Shown in pieces: positions 9,232 to 13,973 of a DNA stretch of 13,973 nt (position 1 is its first letter; each line of letters starts with the position of its first letter). Position numbers and translations under genes: made by a program. Source of the DNA: Neolentinus lepideus HHB14362 ss-1 (lineage: Eukaryota; Basidiomycota; Agaricomycetes; Gloeophyllales; Gloeophyllaceae); NCBI GenBank assembly GCA_001632425.1, contig KV425652.1, forward strand, positions 2,804-16,776. Direction: 5' to 3'. The notes beneath the pieces were generated by a model. The model was not told the DNA's origin and did no database searches. It was given only the letters and a program-made list of their open reading frames with translations.

Positions 9232-10526
9232 TGCTCGTCGATACTCGTATTCTACAGTCGTTCGTGCTCGTTGTGGACACTCAAGTACTCAAAGACGGCT
9301 CAATCCTCAGGCTGTGCGCTCTAATTTCGCCCAGACCTATTACATGCTGTGCGCAGCACCTGACAGTTCCCCTGTTTTAGACGCCACGACTCAAAACCGC
9401 TCTGTACGGCAGTTTTGCTCTATGTATAGCGCTCCTCAGCGATGATGGATATAAATTGATTGTCTTTATATAGCGCGAACAAAGAGGGCACTTGCGCATC
9501 GCTGTCTTGGAAACAGGTGAGCCTAATGCAACGTTATCCATAATCCTATACACTGGCTAACTTCCGTCCGCAGTTCTCCCGATCGCTACACCTCAGTCAA
9601 GTCGGTATTCAAGACTTGGTCTCCTGTTGAGCTGACGTCGAGGATCTCTCGGTTCAAACGCTGGATGACCATGGAATGCTTTCCCGTGTAGCTCATATCA
9701 TGCATTTATCCTGCAATTCGTATGTTGAATGCATATGGGTCTATAATTAGGACAGCATATATTTAATACGTTCTGGTTCGTACCTCGTCCGTCCGTCATG
9801 AAAGTCCTGATGAACTTGCGAATGCTCATCGATCTCGGCAAATCACATCCACAGGGCAACTCTCAGAGCTGTCGCGTGGTACGTCGGGGTCAACGCCATG
9901 ACCATATTGGTGGGAGCCACAGCAAACACCACTACTTGTTGGGGACCTTCTCGTTCTCGCGAGTTGGAGCATCGCGGTGAACCCACGCTGATTCGTTTGG
10001 AATGTTCTAAACACAATAGCTCAACGACATTGGTAACTTACCATCTTGCTCAAGAGAAAAACTAAATGCATTTACATCTGGTTGTGCTGCGTTTCCAACT
10101 GGGACCAGAACGAACCGGGTGTCTTCAGACTTGCGCCCTCGTTAGGCCGGTCGTGCTGAGCGACGTCGTGAACGAGCCTGGTCTGAATATTTTACATCAG
10201 ACTTATCCACGGCGAAGTTGCTCAACAAAGCTGTGTGCCTTCGTCCACCACTGGTGGGCCTCAAACCTAGCGAGCCTCGAGAGGACATTCCTGCGTCAGT
10301 CATCGCCGTTACAGTTGAACCCGATTCTGGGTCGCCTTGCTCCTGTCTTCCGATCGACTATCCAATGCGCTCACCCGAATCGTCTCTTTGTCCTGCAGGG
10401 CAGATCTCTCAGTGGGGAAAGAATAGGGAGGTGTCCAGCGGTGCAAGACCAGTCAAAATGGCTCTCTAACCGCACTTGTGGACTGGGTGATATGGCCAGG
10501 CGGAATCGTGCGATCAATCGGGAATA
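9232..10526. other. GH17 upstream region and unassigned DNA
   Basis: About 9232-9500 should hold the GH17 promoter. Further out I see an intron-like stretch at 9514-9574 (GTGAGC..GGCTAAC..CGCAG) whose joined flanks give an open frame, without a start codon, ending at about 9690. A frame around 9830-10060 on the plus strand contains a hydrophobic run (AVAWYVGVNAMTILVGATA). The longest single open frame of the window, 160 codons, lies at 10066-10548 (+) and is rich in Arg, Leu, Ser, Pro and Cys. None resembles a family I recognise and none is called as a gene. Confidence 0.4.
9464..9472 (-). promoter_or_regulatory. TATA box candidate for the GH17 gene
   Basis: On the minus strand this reads TATATAAAG, a strong TATA match, about 233 bp before the GH17 ATG. 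That would imply a 5' leader of roughly 200 nt. A start-proximal promoter without TATA is also possible. Confidence 0.35.
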
Positions 10527-10610
10527 CCAGAGCGACAATACGTTGTAGGAGACAATGTTCTACTGCAGGCCGGCAACACCGTTCCCTGTGACGGTATATA
10601 CCTGCAAGGG
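10527..10610 (+). pseudogene. P-type ATPase actuator-domain-like peptide, fragment
   Basis: A 28-codon stretch reads PERQYVVGDNVLLQAG and then NTVPCDGIYLQG before a TAG at 10611. The spacing VGD..LL..G...PCDG matches the conserved actuator-domain strand of P-type ATPases. The PCDGI wording is closest to fungal plasma-membrane-type Ca2+ ATPases as I remember them. The downstream TGES motif, the DKTGT phosphorylation site and the membrane helices are absent here. The same frame goes straight through the TAG into the kinase-like peptide. It is either a small relic fused to kinase debris or a chance resemblance. Confidence 0.35.
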
Positions 10611-10613
10611 TAG

Positions 10614-10928
10614 ATATTCGATGTTTACTCCTTTGGTTGCCTCGTCTCAGAGCTGATTTTCTTGACTGTTCGCCAGGTTGAAGCTCAGACTCGACATTTT
10701 AGGTCCACACGGGCCCGATGCCATGGCCTGACCTGAATAAGGGCCCTATTTTTCTTCAACTTTCTCAGGGTAAACAACCTGAAGATACCGGATGCTATTG
10801 CTCGTGATCAAGCAAGTTCAAGGAACCTGATTGAGCAGTGCTGGAGTCGCAAGCCCTCAGAAAGGCCCTGCATACGGGACCTTTGGTCGTCTCTACGACA
10901 ATGGAAGGACCTTTGGTCTTTTCGCTAG
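10614..10928 (+). pseudogene. Protein kinase C-lobe remnant, broken
   Basis: Two peptides from the C-lobe of an eukaryotic protein kinase survive here. The first (10614-10655) reads IFDVYSFGCLVSEL, which fits subdomain IX (DVYSFG). The second (10770-10928) includes PDAIARDQ and then LIEQCWSRKPSERP, which fits subdomain XI, where CW and the Arg of RP are diagnostic, and ends at TAG (10926). Between them the frame of the first piece stops at a TGA (10731-10733). A GKQPED stretch that should precede PDAIAR is in a different frame, pointing to a frameshift. No N-lobe, HRDLK-type catalytic loop or DFG was found upstream. A 12-bp direct repeat (GGACCTTTGGTC at 10877 and 10907) duplicates DLWS in frame. 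Tyrosine-kinase-like families of this kind are abundant in Agaricomycetes. I read this as a dead fragment. Confidence 0.6.
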
Positions 10929-11125
10929 ACGCCGGTTCTGTTATTATAGGTATCCCATGATGTAACAGTGACTATCCGCACAGTTCAAACAACTGAGTGT
11001 ATTTTACGAGCCTACAACAAAGGATAATACACACACAACATCTTCCAATTTGATCAAGCAATTCTCAAACACGTACATCATCACCAAACCATTCAAAACC
11101 TCTTTGCTTCGCTGCCTTCATTCTC

Positions 11126-12278
11126 TCATGCCGGCATCTGCTGCACAATAGGCATCCCGCCATTCATGCCCGGCTGGATAACAATCTGCTGGCCCGGCTC
11201 CTGCCTCACGACATACGGCATCTGCCCCCCGCCTCCTCCCATCATGTTCATCCCAGGGTAGACGTACATGGGCTGGCCGTACCCGCCGTTGGGCATGTAC
11301 CCGTCAGAGTACTGGTACGGCCCGGGGTAGCCTGGGTACTCGCCGAACCAGGGGAGCTCAATGATGGGCTCTTGCCAGGCGTAGGGCCGGCCCAGGACTT
11401 GGGATCGCCCGGTGAGAGTGATGAGGACTACGAGGTAGGCCGCGACTAGAGATAGGGCAGGTTGGGCGGGTTGAAGACCGGGAGGGGATGGAGAAGGGAC
11501 GTACGGAGGGCGAAGTTCATCCAGGAGAATGCTTCGACTACTTTTGTTTCGTAGCAGTACGCTCGTGAGGAGACTGGTGATAGTTTGGTTTTATGAATTA
11601 TATGGAATCTAATGATAATTTACATACCTGTCCCGTTGTTTGTAACCGTTCGTAAAGAATCCGTTAAGGAAGAGCAGTCGGTATGTCCCTGCAAATCACT
11701 AACAACGTCACACTCCTCTCAGACTAGCACGTCGGGTAAAGAATATTTCACTGTTACGCACTCGTACCATGCGCCCATCGCTGTATTCCGTATCAGTCAC
11801 CAACACTTCCCTACAGGAAAACACTTACAGAGCCACAGAACAGCTAGCATAAATATCCAGAATGCCTCTATTCGCGGTTGAGACCAGACGAGTCTGCATT
11901 GAGTGATCGAGATTGTGTTCCGATCGGTGATTGGAGCAAACGTCAGACATCGATCACGTTGGAAAGGAAACTCACAGCACTATGAACACCAGTATGTTCA
12001 ACGACGGCACGACGAGTGAGAAAGTCGTGATGTCCGCTTCGCGTCAAAATGCAAAGATCAGGGCAGCCTAGAATAGAATAGACGGGGCCACTGACCAACA
12101 TGATTTGGCAAAAATATGTGGGCAAAATACGCCGAAATGCCCAGGACCACCGTGGACAGGATGATAATCGTCACTTCATTAATATTGCATACTGTGTCAA
12201 GACTCTCCAGTGTCGTCTCAAGTACGTCGAACACTCACCAAAGGCGGTTATCCTATGGTTCGCAAAGACGATCGTCAT
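11126..12278 (-). CDS. MARVEL-like four-helix membrane protein, 8 exons, 238 aa
   Basis: Exons, 5' to 3': 12239-12278, 12096-12173, 11976-12036, 11829-11893, 11758-11780, 11628-11688, 11505-11573, 11126-11445. The spliced frame is open and a multiple of three. I see four hydrophobic helices (about 14-35, 44-63, 68-86, 123-144). A loop (87-122) before the last helix holds C89, C94 and C116. The hydrophilic tail (145-238) is rich in Tyr, Gly, Pro, Met and Gln, with PGYPGPYQY and a GGGGG run. This layout matches fungal MARVEL-domain proteins, which sit in the plasma membrane or vesicles; the family call rests on topology, not a signature motif. Uncertain points: the ATG has C at -3; an upstream ATG at 12381 is followed at once by GTAAGT; intron 1 has two in-frame acceptors 18 nt apart; and the intron 5 donor is GTAACA. 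No function is claimed. Confidence 0.72.
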
Positions 12279-12986
12279 CAGATGGGCAGTGGGGTGTCCG
12301 TGGATGTGTGTGGGGAGTGTGGGTAGCGCAAGCTCAGAACGCGAAGAGCGTCCTCGAGGTTAACTTCGCAACTTACGGCATGTTCAAGTGAATTTAGGCA
12401 CCGGGGCGGCCATCCGATCCAGAACTGATGTCATTTTGGAAAGATTCGCTTAGATTAGATCCTTGCTTGAACTTGTTCGTTCCTCACTCAAGGAGTACAA
12501 AATAATTACATTAAAAGTGAAGTCTGTTGCAACAGACTCTCTACTTCTTATACCCCTGCGGACATCGATAAATCCTAGGCCTCATGCCCGCGCCACGCTG
12601 TCAACATGTGCAAACAACGCGTCCCGGAACCGCAACTCCGCGCCAACTCCCATATGTGTCGAGTTTGAATCTCACCTGCGCCCTCGTCCCAACACTCCGG
12701 GCGATTCTGTATTGCCACAGAAATCACTGGGCCAAAATATATACTACAGCTAGGTGTACATACCATGGCGTACGGTATGACTGTGCTCCCGGCTACCGAA
12801 ATCTCGAATACCACACCGTCATCGACTTGTCGGTGCGTCCAGTGATATGCAGGCTCATCGCACACTTCGGGTTTAAATTTTACACATTATTCAGACATCC
12901 AAATTATGTTATTACAGATTAAGCGTTTCATAATATAAACAGCAAGCAACAAGTCCCCCTCATCAAACTGAGTCTATCGTCCTCGT
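12279..12986. other. Spacer between the MARVEL-like gene and the small protein gene
   Basis: This 708 bp should contain the MARVEL-like gene's promoter and leader and the small protein's 3' end. Open frames of 96-112 codons occur on both strands (12463-12922), but their codons and residues do not look protein-like and no splice pattern joins them. The palindrome at 12521 and the ATG-GTAAGT at 12381 are the notable points. Confidence 0.5.
12521..12553 (-). promoter_or_regulatory. 18-bp perfect palindrome next to a TATA-like site, upstream of the MARVEL-like gene
   Basis: AGTCTGTTGCAACAGACT (12521-12538) is a perfect palindrome. The minus strand reads GGTATAAG at about 12546-12553. Together they lie about 245-275 bp upstream of the ATG at 12278. 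This could be a dimeric transcription-factor site beside the core promoter, or the palindrome could be incidental. Confidence 0.35.
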
Positions 12987-13500
12987 TTACTGGGACATCA
13001 TCTTCACCGACTCATCGCTCCCTGTTCGCTGCCTGTCCACGGCCTCTGTGCCAGAAGACGCGACCGTTGCAGCCCGTTCATGCCCCCTGTCAACTTCGTT
13101 CGATTGCGAGGTGGCGCCGGGACCCGCTGATGGAGCAGAACCAGCGCTGTCTGTGGGCTCCGGTCCCTGGTTAAAAACACGAGTGAGTATTCATGGAACT
13201 GATGGATGCTTCACTTATACTACGTACATTGTCCTTCTCCCGTGCCCTGCGCTTGAGCTCACCGGTACGCATGTCGCGCCCGTGCTCAACGAGCTCAGGC
13301 TTGCGGGTGACCTTGCCCTTCACCTCCTCTGTGAGGCCAGACATCTTGTCACCGAATGTCTATGTCACGTCGTCAGTTTTATTCTTCCTGTTGAGTCAAC
13401 CTTTGGCATCACTCACTGCTCCTCTATGGTAGTCAGGACCGTAGCCAACAGCACCGGAGTGGTGCTGCTCGGGGTAGTCTTCGTTGGGTGCGCCCGACAT
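12987..13500 (-). CDS. Small conserved basidiomycete protein of unknown function, 3 exons, 131 aa
   Basis: Exons, 5' to 3': 13417-13500, 13228-13359, 12987-13166. The introns (57 and 61 nt) are in phase 0, with GTGAGT and GTACGT donors. The protein starts MSGAPNEDYPEQ, continues with a Gly/Tyr/His-rich part (GAVGYGPDYH, 17-25), and then a charged helical segment that includes FGDKMSGLTEEVKGKV (30-45), KPELVEHGRDMRTGELKRR (48-66) and KEKD-like charge. The last ~58 residues are rich in Ser, Gly, Thr and Ala and look disordered. There is no signal peptide or membrane helix, so it is probably soluble. I recall small proteins with this MSGxPN..PEQ start and the ELVEHG..ELKR block in many mushroom genomes, without a known function. 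A TATATAT lies about 80 bp upstream of the ATG. Confidence 0.82.
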
Positions 13501-13877
13501 TAATGTAAATGGTATTGTGGATAGATAGGTGATTTAATGAAGTGTGGATTTCAATGAGTTGTGCTGAGCCAGCGCGCTGCATATATATGAAAGTCAGTGA
13601 AGGTGACGTCACGAATCTGTGCTGTGGCGGACGATATCATTGGTGACTCCGAAGACTGCAGTCGCCCTGACCATTGTATGGGACTCCACGATCTATTTAC
13701 AGAAGCAAATATTGCCAGAGTAAATATTGGGCCTACATATGTGAGCTTGACGTTGCGTTCCGGTAGCCATATACCATGACTTTTTTTTACGGTGGTGGTA
13801 CGTAACTTCAACAACCTGTATCATCTACGCGCACTGGAGAGGCGAAAAACCGAATAAGTCGATAGACAACTTGTGGT
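13501..13877. other. Upstream region of the small protein gene
   Basis: Contains the TATATAT candidate at 13581. Overlapping open frames on both strands (60 and 87 codons) show no family resemblance. The dispersed repeat begins at 13878. Confidence 0.5.
13581..13588 (-). promoter_or_regulatory. TATA box candidate for the small protein gene
   Basis: An ATATATAT run lies about 80 bp upstream of the ATG at 13500 on the minus strand, a usual distance for a fungal core promoter with a short leader. Confidence 0.4.
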
Positions 13878-13973
13878 AGAGGGCCACTGCTCTGCATGGC
13901 ATGGGTACGAGTCCTGAAGTCACTTGTTACATTTTCTGAGCATATTATAATAATTGTCAGAAATTTTTGTACT
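13878..13973 (+). repeat. Dispersed repeat, right copy, cut by the window end
   Basis: Near-identical direct copy of 1996-2086, with a 5-base insertion (ATAAT) in CATATTATAATAATTG. The sequence runs off the window, so its length and any link to the tandem units are unknown. The high identity compared with the tandem pair (A against B) suggests a more recent common origin. Confidence 0.88.

Noticed and set aside
9826..10014. Minus-strand 62-codon frame as a gene
   Set aside because: No family resemblance, and competing frames on both strands at the same place are equally open.
12655..12690. tRNA-like B box (GAGTTTGAATCTCACC)
   Set aside because: No A box, acceptor stem or anticodon arm can be folded around it.
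13048..13503. Plus-strand 151-codon frame
   Set aside because: It is antisense to the three-exon small protein gene, whose exons and introns fit well on the minus strand.
1996..13973. The two direct repeats as long terminal repeats of one retrotransposon
   Set aside because: The interval holds four ordinary host genes on both strands and no gag, reverse transcriptase or integrase; the repeat is better read as a dispersed element.
1..13973. CRISPR array, bacterial operon, rRNA or plasmid features
   Set aside because: The window is eukaryotic by its intron structure, and no such repeats or RNA genes are present.

Overview
The window looks like a piece of an Agaricomycete (mushroom-type basidiomycete) nuclear genome. 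The genes are broken by many introns, most 48-87 nt long, with GT..AG ends and CTRAY-like branch sites. The products (a P450 resembling the CYP5144 group, a membrane-anchored GH17 glucanase, a MARVEL-type protein and a small MSGAPNEDYPEQ-type protein) are also typical of that group. I spliced every gene model by hand. All four models give one uninterrupted frame from ATG to stop.

Layout. 1-4230 has no gene I can support and looks like repeat and transposon debris. It holds a tandem pair of diverged ~190-bp units (2155-2615), a CACTACAAA-bordered stretch (2741-2974), a TCCGGACAAAAA motif family, a GTCTTA-rich stretch with a hairpin (3660-3950) and an 83-codon orphan frame. 4231-6387 (+) is an intact 12-exon cytochrome P450 of 506 aa. 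6695-9231 (-) is an intact 14-exon GH17 beta-1,3-glucanase of 485 aa, predicted to be a type II membrane protein. These two genes converge, with 307 bp between stop codons. 9232-11125 has no intact gene. It carries a P-type-ATPase-like peptide joined in frame, through a stop codon, to protein kinase C-lobe remnants (10527-10928). 11126-12278 (-) is an 8-exon four-helix MARVEL-like protein of 238 aa. 12987-13500 (-) is a 3-exon, 131-aa small hydrophilic protein. The last 96 bp repeat the sequence at 1996-2086 in the same orientation, so the whole gene block lies between two direct copies of one dispersed repeat.

The genes do not form an obvious biosynthetic cluster. The glucanase and possibly the MARVEL protein act at the cell surface. 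The P450 is a lone monooxygenase whose substrate cannot be read from the sequence. The points most worth a second look are the P450 micro-exons that carry catalytic motifs, the ATPase/kinase relic chimera, and the repeat families.
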